A stretch of DNA of 25,293 bases from a virus, in IMG/VR virus record IMGVR_UViG_3300034062_000923, positions 1 to 25,293 of that record; one strand, given 5' to 3'. Under the pieces are notes generated by a model. The model was given only the letters and a program-made list of their open reading frames with translations, was not told the DNA's origin and made no database searches. The position numbers and the translations under genes were made by a program. How positions within the stretch are numbered: position 1 is the first letter of the stretch; every line of letters begins with the position of its first letter. Below, one piece after another: positions 17,862-25,293 of this stretch.

Positions 17862-18064
17862 GGCAAAGTCGCTATAAACGCACTAGCATCCGTCATCACA
17901 TTACCCTCAGAATCTTGTAGTTCTGCACCAGCTAAGACTTCTTTTTTGAATGTTTGGTAGTCTGTGTTGGCTGGGTCGAATGGGATGCAAGCACCATCAG
18001 AGCGCAAGATAACTTGGTTTTCCATGCCATCAACAGTTTTAGATTTTTTATATGTAAAGTTCAT
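17858..18064 (-). CDS. Hypothetical protein downstream of the tail fibre (fibre-accessory-like)
   Basis: 68 aa, MNFTYKKSKTVDGMENQVIL, then RSDGACIPFDPANTDYQTFK, KEVLAGAEL. 'DGxxIPxDPxNxDYQxFxxxxxxGxxxxxxxx' is a pattern seen in small proteins encoded right after phage tail fibres and in tail-fibre assembly-like proteins. It overlaps the tail-fibre stop by 4 bp (ATGA), suggesting coupled synthesis. A chaperone or fibre-associated role is a guess. Confidence 0.65.
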   Translation of the reverse strand: MNFTYKKSKTVDGMENQVILRSDGACIPFDPANTDYQTFKKEVLAGAELQDSEGNVMTDASAFIATLP

Positions 18065-19551
18065 AGTTCAGCCTCAAATATTCCAGTAAAAGCACACATT
18101 GAAGTAGCAGTCCAATTAGCTGCTGAGTTACTAAGTAAAACAGTATCTGGGCTTGATGCATATCCAACGCCACTCAAAATTTGAGGTGTTCCATTTGAAC
18201 CAGCAGATACTGTAAAACTTGCACCAGAACGCAATGTTGGAGTAGCTCTCATAGTTATTCCAAAAACAGGTCCGCCTCCTTGCATTGTGTCAGCATCTCG
18301 TATGCGACCAAGTGGATAACTTGAATAGGAACGACAATAGCGTTGTGCTAAAGCCAATTCAGTTCCATAAGGTCTGTAATCAAAGCTAGTAGCTGTAGAG
18401 CCTACCTCTAGCTGAACTCCTGTGATATAGAAAGTTGCTCCGTTTGTGCCGACTACGGATGTTTCACCAGTAACGGAACGATAATTTCCAGTCTGCCAGC
18501 TATTTGCGGTACTTATGCGGTCTGTTCCCATGCCAAGACTAAATCCGACAAATAAACCAACACCATTAGTAGCACCAATCCATGTTCCGCTTGTATCACC
18601 AGCAATGGTTACTGTTTTATATTCAAATGTGTTTGCAACAGAAATTGTGTAACTAAAAGGATAACTTCTATTGCTTGCAGAATTCTGAAGAAACCCACCA
18701 AAAGTACCAGTTAATGAACTACGCACCCAAAACGATACAGTAACAGTCTTTGCGTTAGCTGTTCCAAATTCTAAATCAGAAGTATTGAAACCTTCTATTG
18801 CTTGCAATACAGAATAAAAATCAACAGCCGATAAAACTGTAGTCGCCAATGAAGTTACTAATAACGAGTTAGAAAACCCAGTTGGCGCTGTTGAACTTTG
18901 CTGAACGCTATATTTTGAAGCGTTGCTTAACCCCATTTGCCATCTGTCAAGCGTATAAGTGCCATTTGCTGTAGGAGTAACACTAGCACCAGCATTACGC
19001 TGGTCAATAACCATCGCACCATTAATGATGCGGTTCTTCATATTAACAAATCCATCTAATCCTAGATTTGTTCTAGCTGCTGCTGCTGTAGATGCTCCTG
19101 TTCCACCATCTGCTATTGCTAGGTCGGTGATTCCTGATACTGAGCCACCTGTAATTGTTGCACCAGAACTAGAAAAAGTATTAGCTGTTAGGCTTGCAGA
19201 GACTACTGTTGCACCACTAAAAGTTGTTGCGCCTGTAGCCGATAAAGTAGTAAATGCGCCTGTATTAGCAGTCGTAGCACCAATAGGCGTATTGTTAATT
19301 GAGCCACCAGAAATAACAGGACTTGTAAAGGTATTACTTGTTAAGGTTGCGCCAGTAATTGTTCCACCTGTGATCTTAGGTGCTGTCATGGTATATGTGC
19401 CATCTCGAATACCATCTCCGACATCTCGGATCTGCGCCATCATATCGCGCATAGTATCGTTTACTGCGGATGGCAACATTCCCTCTGGCGCACCATCTGG
19501 AGGTGCTGCTGTGTTATTAGCAGGGGTTAGAGAATACTTTGTATATGCCAT
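18061..19551 (-). CDS. Tail fibre / receptor-binding protein
   Basis: 496 aa. A short N-terminal attachment part (MAYTKYSLTPANNTAAPPDG) holds AVNDTMRDMMAQIRD. Then come Thr/Gly/Ser/Ala-rich beta repeats (GGTITGATLTSNTF, SGATITGGSVSG), typical of trimeric fibre shafts, and the IADGGTGASTAAAARTNLGL motif (about 146-165). From about 172 a NRIINGAMVIDQRNAGASVT ... YTLDRW jelly-roll-like domain follows, seen in many aquatic phage fibres, probably carbohydrate-binding. The C-terminal ~130 residues are likely the variable host-recognition tip. The start includes DGAPEGMLPSAVNDTMRDMM, common in fibres of proteobacterial phages. Confidence 0.85.
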   Translation of the reverse strand: MAYTKYSLTPANNTAAPPDGAPEGMLPSAVNDTMRDMMAQIRDVGDGIRDGTYTMTAPKITGGTITGATLTSNTFTSPVISGGSINNTPIGATTANTGAFTTLSATGATTFSGATVVSASLTANTFSSSGATITGGSVSGITDLAIADGGTGASTAAAARTNLGLDGFVNMKNRIINGAMVIDQRNAGASVTPTANGTYTLDRWQMGLSNASKYSVQQSSTAPTGFSNSLLVTSLATTVLSAVDFYSVLQAIEGFNTSDLEFGTANAKTVTVSFWVRSSLTGTFGGFLQNSASNRSYPFSYTISVANTFEYKTVTIAGDTSGTWIGATNGVGLFVGFSLGMGTDRISTANSWQTGNYRSVTGETSVVGTNGATFYITGVQLEVGSTATSFDYRPYGTELALAQRYCRSYSSYPLGRIRDADTMQGGGPVFGITMRATPTLRSGASFTVSAGSNGTPQILSGVGYASSPDTVLLSNSAANWTATSMCAFTGIFEAEL

Positions 19552-19561
19552 GATTTTCCTT

Positions 19562-21283
19562 TTACTGTCCTAATAATCCTGCTGTTCCAGCAGGAGCTAA
19601 TACAGGTGATACTTGTTGTAATTGAGTTCCTAAAGTTCTAGCTAACTCTGGTCTTTGCATCAATAACGCTCTTAGTGCAGCTTGTGCCGGTTGAGTATAT
19701 GCAGCACCAACAGCAATAGGGGCTAGTAATGCAGTAGGCTCTATGTATCCAGCACCCAATACCCCAAGACCTGTCATGCCACGATAGGCTGTTCCACTAT
19801 CAGGCAAATTAGCACCCATTACTTTTTTGGCTGCCTCGGCTGTTTGTTGCATACCAGCCTCACCTCTAGCAAATGCGCCTTTTCTAATTGATTCATCTAA
19901 TGCTTTTGTAGCAGACAATAATTGTGCAGGGCTAAATACGCCTTCTTGTGCGCCAACACCACTTGCTGCTCTTTCTACTCGCAAGAACTTTGCAAAAGAT
20001 TGATTAGCTTTATTTATTTGTTCTGCATACTGAGGGTTTACCCTAGCTAATAGATTGCGAATACTTAACTGAGATTCTTTAATAGCAGACCCTAAAAGTC
20101 TTTGATCTCCATCGGATGATGTAAGGAAGTTCTTAGCCAATCGACCAAGATCGGAGTCAATAGACTTCCATGCTGTTCCTGTAATTTCACCAGACTTCAT
20201 TCTGTTAAGGATCTTGTCATCTACAATTTTTGCTAATTGATTTGCCCTGTCTGTTGGCAATATATTACTTGCATCTGATGTAATAGCAGCTAAATCATCT
20301 AATAATGTATTGTCAGCAGAAACTTTAACTTTACTTAAAACCTTATTATAAGCGTTAGAAATGGCATCATCAGCGAATGTAATTGCTTCTCTGCCAAACA
20401 AAGACTTTGGAACTTTCTTACCTAATGGCTCTAGTGTTTCGTTTATAACAGCCTTGTTAAATGTTTCTATAGACCGCTTTTCTGCTGCTGTAACAATATC
20501 ACCAGCAAAAGGAATACTCTTGGCTGCTTCTTCTAGCTTTTTGGCTGTGCCACCTAGTATCTGTCCTGGTGTAAGTTGAACACCTTGTTCTGCTAGTTTT
20601 CTAGCTTCGGCAGATGTTTGTGGTGATAACACACGACCTAATCCAGATAATACTTTTTGAGTTCCTGCGCCTGTTACTGCGCCAAGACCAACTTGTTTTA
20701 GTTTTTCTGTAGCAAACTGTTCTGTATCTAATACAGGCTCTAATGCGCCTGCTGCTGCTCCACCAATGGCAGCCTGACCAACAGGAGTTGCTGCTACTCT
20801 ACCAATTGCTTGACCTGTAGAAACTAACTGTGGAACGCTAGTAAGAGCTTGCGATGTTCTTGCGACCAAAGATGGTGCTGCTGCTGCCGGAACAATAGTA
20901 GATGCAATATTACCAAGCACTCGCATAAAGTCTGTGCCTTCTTCGCCTCTTGCTGCTCTTTCTTGTTGATACTTTTGTTCTACAGCCTTGTTTAATGCAT
21001 CTACTTTTTTAGCTTCTTCTGTAAAAAACTTACTTACATCATTTTCTACAGTTCCACCTAAAGATGTAGCCATAGCCAAAGTTCTTGGTAGCATTTGAGC
21101 TAAAGAATCTAATGTATCTCTTGCACCTCTTAAACCACCAGTTTTAGGCGCAGAAACCTCAGAAGCCATTTTTTGTTCTGATTGACTTAAAGCATATTGA
21201 TACGCTTGAACTGGAGTCAATTCTTGTGCTGACTCTACCTCAAACTTACCTCTGCCAGGAATCTCTACATCATAAATAGGCAT
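19562..21283 (-). CDS. Putative internal (ejected) virion protein
   Basis: 573 aa. The N-terminus MPIYDVEIPGRGKFEVESAQ, then ELTPVQAYQYALSQ, is followed by helical, Ala-rich segments. Hydrophobic GxxxG-like stretches lie at about 130-185 (VLGNIASTIVPAAAAPSLVA; GQAAIGGAAAGALEPVLDTE), and a block AEQGVQLTPGQILGGTAKKL (about 233-252) recurs in podovirus ejection-type proteins. A long helical region and an Ala/Pro-rich end follow. Such proteins leave the virion with the DNA and may form a channel across the envelope. No lytic motif is seen. The role is inferred from size, composition and place in the tail block. Confidence 0.68.
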   Translation of the reverse strand: MPIYDVEIPGRGKFEVESAQELTPVQAYQYALSQSEQKMASEVSAPKTGGLRGARDTLDSLAQMLPRTLAMATSLGGTVENDVSKFFTEEAKKVDALNKAVEQKYQQERAARGEEGTDFMRVLGNIASTIVPAAAAPSLVARTSQALTSVPQLVSTGQAIGRVAATPVGQAAIGGAAAGALEPVLDTEQFATEKLKQVGLGAVTGAGTQKVLSGLGRVLSPQTSAEARKLAEQGVQLTPGQILGGTAKKLEEAAKSIPFAGDIVTAAEKRSIETFNKAVINETLEPLGKKVPKSLFGREAITFADDAISNAYNKVLSKVKVSADNTLLDDLAAITSDASNILPTDRANQLAKIVDDKILNRMKSGEITGTAWKSIDSDLGRLAKNFLTSSDGDQRLLGSAIKESQLSIRNLLARVNPQYAEQINKANQSFAKFLRVERAASGVGAQEGVFSPAQLLSATKALDESIRKGAFARGEAGMQQTAEAAKKVMGANLPDSGTAYRGMTGLGVLGAGYIEPTALLAPIAVGAAYTQPAQAALRALLMQRPELARTLGTQLQQVSPVLAPAGTAGLLGQ

Positions 21284-21285
21284 AG

Positions 21286-22449
21286 TTATCCTTTTTGTCT
21301 AACAATAACACCTGCTGGCAATTGAGGAATGCCTAATTGCTCTCTTGCAGATGGTTTTGGTTTTTTATCAGATGGTTTTAATGTTAAATCTAATGTTTTA
21401 AATGGATCAACAATAATCTTTGTTGGGTCTAATTGATAAGATGTTGCAATATCTGTGTATTGTTTATTAAGGTTATCTAGTTGTCCTTTTTGACTTACAA
21501 CTAACTTTTTAGCAGAATTAACAAAATCATCTCGTTGAGCTTCCCCAAGTCTTTCGCCTCTTAATGCTCTGTTATACATATTTCTAATTTGATCTGGAAC
21601 ACCAGCAGCATTTTGAGCATTAGCAAACTCAGTTTCACGAACAACAGATGCTGGATCTAGAATCTTCATGTATCCAAAGATTAAAGAAAGGTCGCCTGCT
21701 GCCGATGGATCTTTTGCTGCTGATTCTACCTTTGCAAATGCTTGTGCGATACCTGTATAGTCTTTAGTTTTGTCTAAATACTGACTTCTTAATGTATTTT
21801 CTCTACCAAATGTATCTACTTCTTTTCCTTCTTTTTGTTTTGGAATCTGTTTAACAATATTAAGATTGTCATCCATAAACGCAATAGCATTACCAAGATC
21901 AATTTGCTTAAATTGTTTTTGTCCTGATTTTGCTATTGTTGCTTGATATTCAAGAAACTTTAGTGGATCTTGCATTATTGCTTCTGGAATAATAGCCTCT
22001 TGCAACTTAGCAAGATCAAGAGTCCGTTTTGGTGCGATAGGCATTGTTAATGCTGACATTGTTTCGGCAGTAGGCATTTCACCTGTTTCTGTAGGAACAA
22101 GACCAAACTGAGGAACTTCTCTTGTAGCACCTTGAATAGCCTCTTGCATCCTTTTCTGAGCATCTTGCTTTTTCTTGTACTCGCCCAACTGCATACCTGT
22201 AACCATCTGCTTTAGCGTTCTGTCAAACGATTGGTTATAGCCTTCCATGCCTGCGCCTAATGCGCTACCAAATAACTGTCCTGTGCTGATAGGCTCTCTT
22301 GTTCTGCCAGATTGTGCTAACAAAGCAATAGCAGAATTTAACAAGGCTTGTTGTCCTGCGTTGGACTGTAATCGTTGTTGTTCGGCAGGACTAATTAACT
22401 GAGAGTAGTCTGGTTGCTGACCGAATAAAGCTGATAGATCAATTGCCAT
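21286..22449 (-). CDS. Putative virion/ejection protein (387 aa)
   Basis: It starts MAIDLSALFGQQPDYSQLIS, then PAEQQRLQSNAGQQALLNSA. The first 90 residues carry a Gly/Ser-rich helix (GQLFGSALGAGMEGYNQSFD) common in podophage internal proteins. Then come a basic/Gln-rich linker and a C-terminal helical domain (DPASVVRETEFANAQNAAGV, then PDQIRNMYNRALRGERLGEA). The latter is a well-known phage block ('LDPGSVVREGEFAxAxxxxGxxdxixnxxxxxxxGxxLxxxQRxdFv'). It is two bases away from its neighbours, in one transcription unit. Exact function unknown. Confidence 0.68.
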   Translation of the reverse strand: MAIDLSALFGQQPDYSQLISPAEQQRLQSNAGQQALLNSAIALLAQSGRTREPISTGQLFGSALGAGMEGYNQSFDRTLKQMVTGMQLGEYKKKQDAQKRMQEAIQGATREVPQFGLVPTETGEMPTAETMSALTMPIAPKRTLDLAKLQEAIIPEAIMQDPLKFLEYQATIAKSGQKQFKQIDLGNAIAFMDDNLNIVKQIPKQKEGKEVDTFGRENTLRSQYLDKTKDYTGIAQAFAKVESAAKDPSAAGDLSLIFGYMKILDPASVVRETEFANAQNAAGVPDQIRNMYNRALRGERLGEAQRDDFVNSAKKLVVSQKGQLDNLNKQYTDIATSYQLDPTKIIVDPFKTLDLTLKPSDKKPKPSAREQLGIPQLPAGVIVRQKG

Positions 22450-22452
22450 AAT

Positions 22453-23430
22453 TTATCCTAATAAAGAATTTGGATTTCTTGCTCTTTGTAGAGCTAGTAA
22501 ATTGTATAAACCTGAGTAATCAACATTGCCCTGTGGCATCTGTGTTCTACCGCCCATCTGCATTTGTGGTATTTGTTGTTGTGGTTGTTGTCTACCACCT
22601 AGTAATCCACTTGCTACTCTTAATCCTTGTAGAACTTGTCCAGGAGTAACACCACTTGGCACACCTTGATATATGGATGCACCACTTCTAGCTTGTTGCA
22701 TAACATCTTGTGAAATGTATTGCGATGGATCTGCAAATTTTAAACCTGCTATTTCTTCTGCAATTGCTTCTGGACTTAATCCTTGGCTTGCTAATTCACC
22801 CATGTATTGCCCAATGGCAGGATCAACGCCAGATGTACTTAAAGTAGTTCCAATTTGACTAGGCGTTAAACCTTGTTTTGAAAGTTGTACTGCATCAAAT
22901 GCTTCTGTGTATGGCAACGCTTGACCAAAAACTTCTGCTGCTGCTGCCTCGGCTACTGCATCTGCTGCTGCAGCAGTTGCTGCTTCTGATAAAAGCGTAG
23001 CACCTACTGTATCTGCTACAGCAGCTTCTCCTGCAAGAGTAGCAAGACCTGTTTCTGTTGCTCCAGTAAATGCTGCTGCTCCTGCACCTTCTCCTGCTAA
23101 GTAAGGTGCTGCATATGGTGCTGCTATTGCTGCTGTAATAAGTGCTGGAGTTACCCATCCACCAGGTATTTCTCTGCCTACAAATTTATCTACTTCTGCC
23201 AATGCACTACCAGTTCCTTGAACTAAATCTTCTGCTGCTCCCAAGATACCACCGCCGCCACCATCCGTTCCAAGAGCAGATGAGATTGGATCTGTAATCG
23301 GAGAAAAAATATCTCCACCACCGCCGCCACCGCCTTGAGGCTTGATCTTGCCATCTCCACAATGCTCAAAAGCACCTTGTGGTAAATCAGGAATCTCCAT
23401 CAATGCACAGGCTCTGTTGTTGAATCTCAT
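22453..23430 (-). CDS. Gly/Ala-rich virion-associated protein
   Basis: 325 aa. The opening MRFNNRACALMEIPDLPQGA is followed by poly-Gly runs (PQGGGGGGGD, DGGGGG) and long Ala-rich hydrophobic stretches (about 95-165), then a Gln/Pro-rich end (GRQQPQQQIPQMQMGGRTQM). The internal start at residue 11 (MEIPDLP) is an alternative, but the first ATG overlaps the upstream stop (ATGA). Proteins of this composition are common among podophage structural genes; an ejection-type or connector-linked role is inferred. Confidence 0.6.
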   Translation of the reverse strand: MRFNNRACALMEIPDLPQGAFEHCGDGKIKPQGGGGGGGDIFSPITDPISSALGTDGGGGGILGAAEDLVQGTGSALAEVDKFVGREIPGGWVTPALITAAIAAPYAAPYLAGEGAGAAAFTGATETGLATLAGEAAVADTVGATLLSEAATAAAADAVAEAAAAEVFGQALPYTEAFDAVQLSKQGLTPSQIGTTLSTSGVDPAIGQYMGELASQGLSPEAIAEEIAGLKFADPSQYISQDVMQQARSGASIYQGVPSGVTPGQVLQGLRVASGLLGGRQQPQQQIPQMQMGGRTQMPQGNVDYSGLYNLLALQRARNPNSLLG

Positions 23431-23834
23431 AATTTATGTTCCACCAATATTTGTTTTTCTACAAATCCAAGTCGTTTTGTTAGTCGTGCAACAGAGTTTC
23501 TGACATATCCTTGAACTTTTGTTGCTCCAAATGCTTTAAACAATAAACATAGTTGCTTGTATGCCTCTTTGTTAGTTACAAACTTACCACCATAAGCGCA
23601 GATAAAAGCCACTTTTTGTTTCGGATATTGAACAAAAGATATAACGATGACACCTTGTATTTTATCTTTTTCAACACCTACAAACAAATCTAGTAATCCA
23701 CTTTCTAAGGATTTTTTAAGATCCTGAGAATCGTACTCATCACATCCACTCTGCTCTATTGCCTTCTCAATATAACCCTCTATTACAGACCATTCAGCCT
23801 GTATTTGTTGAGGGCTATATCGTCTTACAAGCAA
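23427..23834 (-). CDS. GNAT-like protein in the virion gene block
   Basis: 135 aa with a TTG start right after the upstream stop (TAA-TTG). The core DLFVGVEKDKIQGVIVISFV, the strand KVAFICAYGG and TKVQGYVRNSVARLTKRLGF, then VEKQILVEHKL, have the layout of a GNAT fold. Residues 'R-N-S-V-A-R-L-T-K-R-L-G-F' form the typical last alpha-beta. The CoA-binding Q/RxxGxG/A loop is not evident, so it may be a non-catalytic relative. T7-like phages carry a similar small GNAT-like protein among internal virion genes (gp13). Confidence 0.65.
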   Translation of the reverse strand: MLVRRYSPQQIQAEWSVIEGYIEKAIEQSGCDEYDSQDLKKSLESGLLDLFVGVEKDKIQGVIVISFVQYPKQKVAFICAYGGKFVTNKEAYKQLCLLFKAFGATKVQGYVRNSVARLTKRLGFVEKQILVEHKL

Positions 23835-24749
23835 TTAGAAGAATCCACCGCCTAATAATCCACCGAGTGCTGCACCGCCTAATGCGCCATAAGTACCACC
23901 GATTTGTGGGAACGCTTGACCTAATGCGTAACCGCCTAGACCGCCAGCTATACCACCGCCAAGCACACCTGCTCCACGATTTTGGTAGGTAGGTGCAGTA
24001 GTTGTTTGTGTGCCATAGCTTCCTAATGGAGTGCCATAGACCGATGATAGATACCCTGATAATTGTTCGTATGGAAGTCTTTGTCCAAACTGATAACGAG
24101 CCAATTGCTCTTGTAGAGGTTGTGCAGCGATTGCTTCTTGTTGCGCGCCCACTTGAGCTAATGTCTGCGATGGAAGGAACTGTTGACCATAAAACTGTGG
24201 TGCTAGACCAGCCAACTGAGCTTGTTGCAATTGAGCCTGTTGCTGTAGCCCTCTTTCCTGTTGATACTGTGTGCCTGCGATATTGGATGTAATATCCCCT
24301 AGAGACCGCCCATAAGCCTCTGTAGCAGTTCCCAAGGCTCTTTCCATACTACCGCTACCCAATCGACCAGATCGACTGTAAAGGCTCGAAATGCCTGGCA
24401 ATACTGCTTGGCTAAATTGTTGGGTTAGTGGGCGAGTAGCTGCCTCCATCATCGCTTGTTGATAGGGATTTGCATTTAAGAATCCACCAGCAGCAGTCTG
24501 TCCGACTTGACCTAAAGATGTTTGATAAGCCTGTTGAGCCTGTTGTAGAACAGGAGACTGTTGGCGAGCAATAGCTTCCTGTTGGGCAATCGACTCAGTA
24601 GTCGCAGCCGATGGGCTTACATAGGTCTGACCAGGAAAGAACTCAGGTTGCTGTCCTGTTAAGAATAGACTCTGCGCCCTTTGCAAACCTTGGGTAAGGA
24701 AAGGTAGTAACGCTGGATCAATTTGCGAGCTTGTAGTAGTTGTTGCCAT
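23835..24749 (-). CDS. Gln/Gly-rich virion protein (putative ejection or tail protein)
   Basis: 304 aa. MATTTTSSQIDPALLPFLTQ, then GLQRAQSLFLTGQQPEFFPG opens a family common in aquatic phages ('...PxLxxGLxxAxxLyxxgxxPxxxPGxTyvxxs...'). The middle is Gln/Ala-rich helix, including SRSGRLGSGSMERALGTATE. It ends in a glycine-zipper-like tail (GAGVLGGGIAGGLGGYALGQ, then GALGGAALGGLLGGGFF), a feature of membrane-inserting proteins. It lies among structural genes. Glycine zippers fit a pore or channel role during DNA entry, but this is inference. Confidence 0.65.
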   Translation of the reverse strand: MATTTTSSQIDPALLPFLTQGLQRAQSLFLTGQQPEFFPGQTYVSPSAATTESIAQQEAIARQQSPVLQQAQQAYQTSLGQVGQTAAGGFLNANPYQQAMMEAATRPLTQQFSQAVLPGISSLYSRSGRLGSGSMERALGTATEAYGRSLGDITSNIAGTQYQQERGLQQQAQLQQAQLAGLAPQFYGQQFLPSQTLAQVGAQQEAIAAQPLQEQLARYQFGQRLPYEQLSGYLSSVYGTPLGSYGTQTTTAPTYQNRGAGVLGGGIAGGLGGYALGQAFPQIGGTYGALGGAALGGLLGGGFF

Positions 24750-24753
24750 AGTT

Positions 24754-25293
24754 TTATCCTACGATGATGTATTTATAAGTCATGCCTGATACTGTGTTAG
24801 CTGGATGGCTAATAGTGGCACTTCCGTTGGTTACTGCTGATATATAAGGCATTGTAAAAAGATTACTGGTATAGCCATTCGATGATAGATAACTCATGGT
24901 GGCTATGATGCTTGGTGTTGCTGGTCTAGTAGGTGAAGTATCTGTACCAAAATGCTCAATCGTTACACCAATATCAGATGGTCTCCAAACTAACTCTACA
25001 TAATCGTTTTTCTCTAAACCAATAAAAAAGTTTAATGAGCCAATCATATGACTTGGAACGCCTGCACTTTTTCTTTGTGAGATACCAAATTTACTGTTTG
25101 ATGCTGCTACATTAGTACCATTTTTTCTAAACCATACATCTACAAACTCAGGATCATTAACTGTGTTTTTAAACTGCACACTAAACTGAATGTTGTAGAG
25201 TCCAGAGTAACCTGCTGTTAGTTTCGTACTAGTTACTAGACTTGCACCTAAAGCATAGTCTGTAGTGCTAAACGACATAATATTGGCTGCTGT
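24754..25293 (-). CDS. C1q/TNF-like jelly-roll virion protein (5' part beyond the right edge)
   Basis: The open frame continues through the last bases of the window without an upstream start (residues TAANI precede MSFSTTD), so the true N-terminus is outside. The visible ~180 residues include YSGLYNIQFSVQFKN, VDVWFRKNGTNVAAS, SLNFFIGLEKNDYVELVWRP and PSIIATMSYL. 'aGxYNIQFSaQFxNxxxxxxxvdVWxRKNGtdxxxS... xxlxxGDYVELxW' is the common C1q/TNF-like beta-sandwich of aquatic phage tail or capsid decoration proteins. It probably forms trimers on the virion surface and may bind glycans. Confidence 0.75.
   Translation of the reverse strand, partial: TAANIMSFSTTDYALGASLVTSTKLTAGYSGLYNIQFSVQFKNTVNDPEFVDVWFRKNGTNVAASNSKFGISQRKSAGVPSHMIGSLNFFIGLEKNDYVELVWRPSDIGVTIEHFGTDTSPTRPATPSIIATMSYLSSNGYTSNLFTMPYISAVTNGSATISHPANTVSGMTYKYIIVG

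Noticed and set aside
18959-19573. 204-codon open frame on the plus strand with Ala/Val/Pro-rich translation
   Set aside because: It is antisense to the repeat-rich tail-fibre gene, whose Thr/Gly/Ala codons give long open frames on the opposite strand. No ribosome site and no recognisable motif.
22895-23158. Ser/Arg/Cys-rich 87-codon frame on the minus strand
   Set aside because: A frame shadow of the Ala-rich virion protein gene (GCT GCT runs read out of frame).
1-25293. General abundance of TCTACA/TGTAGA as a genome-wide signal
   Set aside because: Many copies lie in coding sequence and may follow from common codon pairs such as GTA GAT/GAA. Only the clustered, spaced copies between genes were kept as operators. 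A count against a codon-shuffled model would be decisive.

Overview
The window is a piece of a tailed-phage (Caudoviricetes) genome or prophage. It is AT-rich (about 40% GC judged by eye), with tightly packed genes that mostly overlap by 1-29 bp. Terminase, a P22-type portal, several large Ala/Gln/Gly-rich candidate ejection proteins, a virion GNAT protein and a GH24 lysozyme/holin cassette point to a podovirus-like phage of a Gram-negative, probably aquatic, bacterium. The host and life-cycle calls are inference. I saw no integrase, tRNA or CRISPR array.

Layout. (1) 1-5812, minus strand: a late block read leftwards, consisting of a Cys-rich protein, two or three small conserved phage proteins, a GT7-like glycosyltransferase, a 625-aa polyvalent-type protein, small and large terminase and the start of the portal. 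One plus-strand gene (1952-2263) with its own control region interrupts it. (2) 5813-6466: a control hub. A DUF1133/antitermination-Q-like gene is followed by a strong minus-strand promoter and, about 40 bp further on, an intrinsic terminator placed directly before the late block. This is the lambda Q / pR' / tR' arrangement. (3) 6467-7779, plus strand: a metallophosphoesterase and a SprT-like metalloprotein. (4) 7768-11092, minus strand: a middle block with a YbcO-like nuclease, small proteins, a Mom-like DNA modification protein, a replication-type protein, a two-TM membrane protein and a DUF268 methyltransferase-like protein.

(5) 11093-11616: a 524-bp stretch with no confident protein gene. 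It holds a very AT-rich tract with CTTGT boxes exactly 31 bp apart, a 9-bp inverted repeat, and on the minus strand a strongly structured RNA with a terminator-like end. (6) 11617-12270: a nuclease-like gene and a small HTH repressor read leftwards. They diverge from the plus-strand early operon across a 152-bp switch region full of TTCTACA operator-like boxes. (7) 12271-16091, plus strand: small hypotheticals, two to three Zn-ribbon proteins, two single-TM peptides, then a recombination set (Sak3/DUF1071 annealing protein, YqaJ exonuclease, SSB-like protein with a DDIPF tail), a secreted Cys peptide and a PD-(D/E)XK nuclease. (8) 16086-25293, minus strand: lysozyme, 3-TM holin, two further membrane proteins, tail fibre and candidate ejection/virion proteins, running off the right edge.

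Terminase/portal leaves on the left and tail/ejection proteins enter on the right, both on the minus strand. The missing capsid and tail-tube genes probably join the two ends of a circular or circularly permuted genome. The most unusual signals are the structured minus-strand RNA at 11481-11578, the TTCTACA operator family shared by two distant plus-strand promoters, the Q-type late switch at 5813-5945, and the structured leader at 15595-15668.
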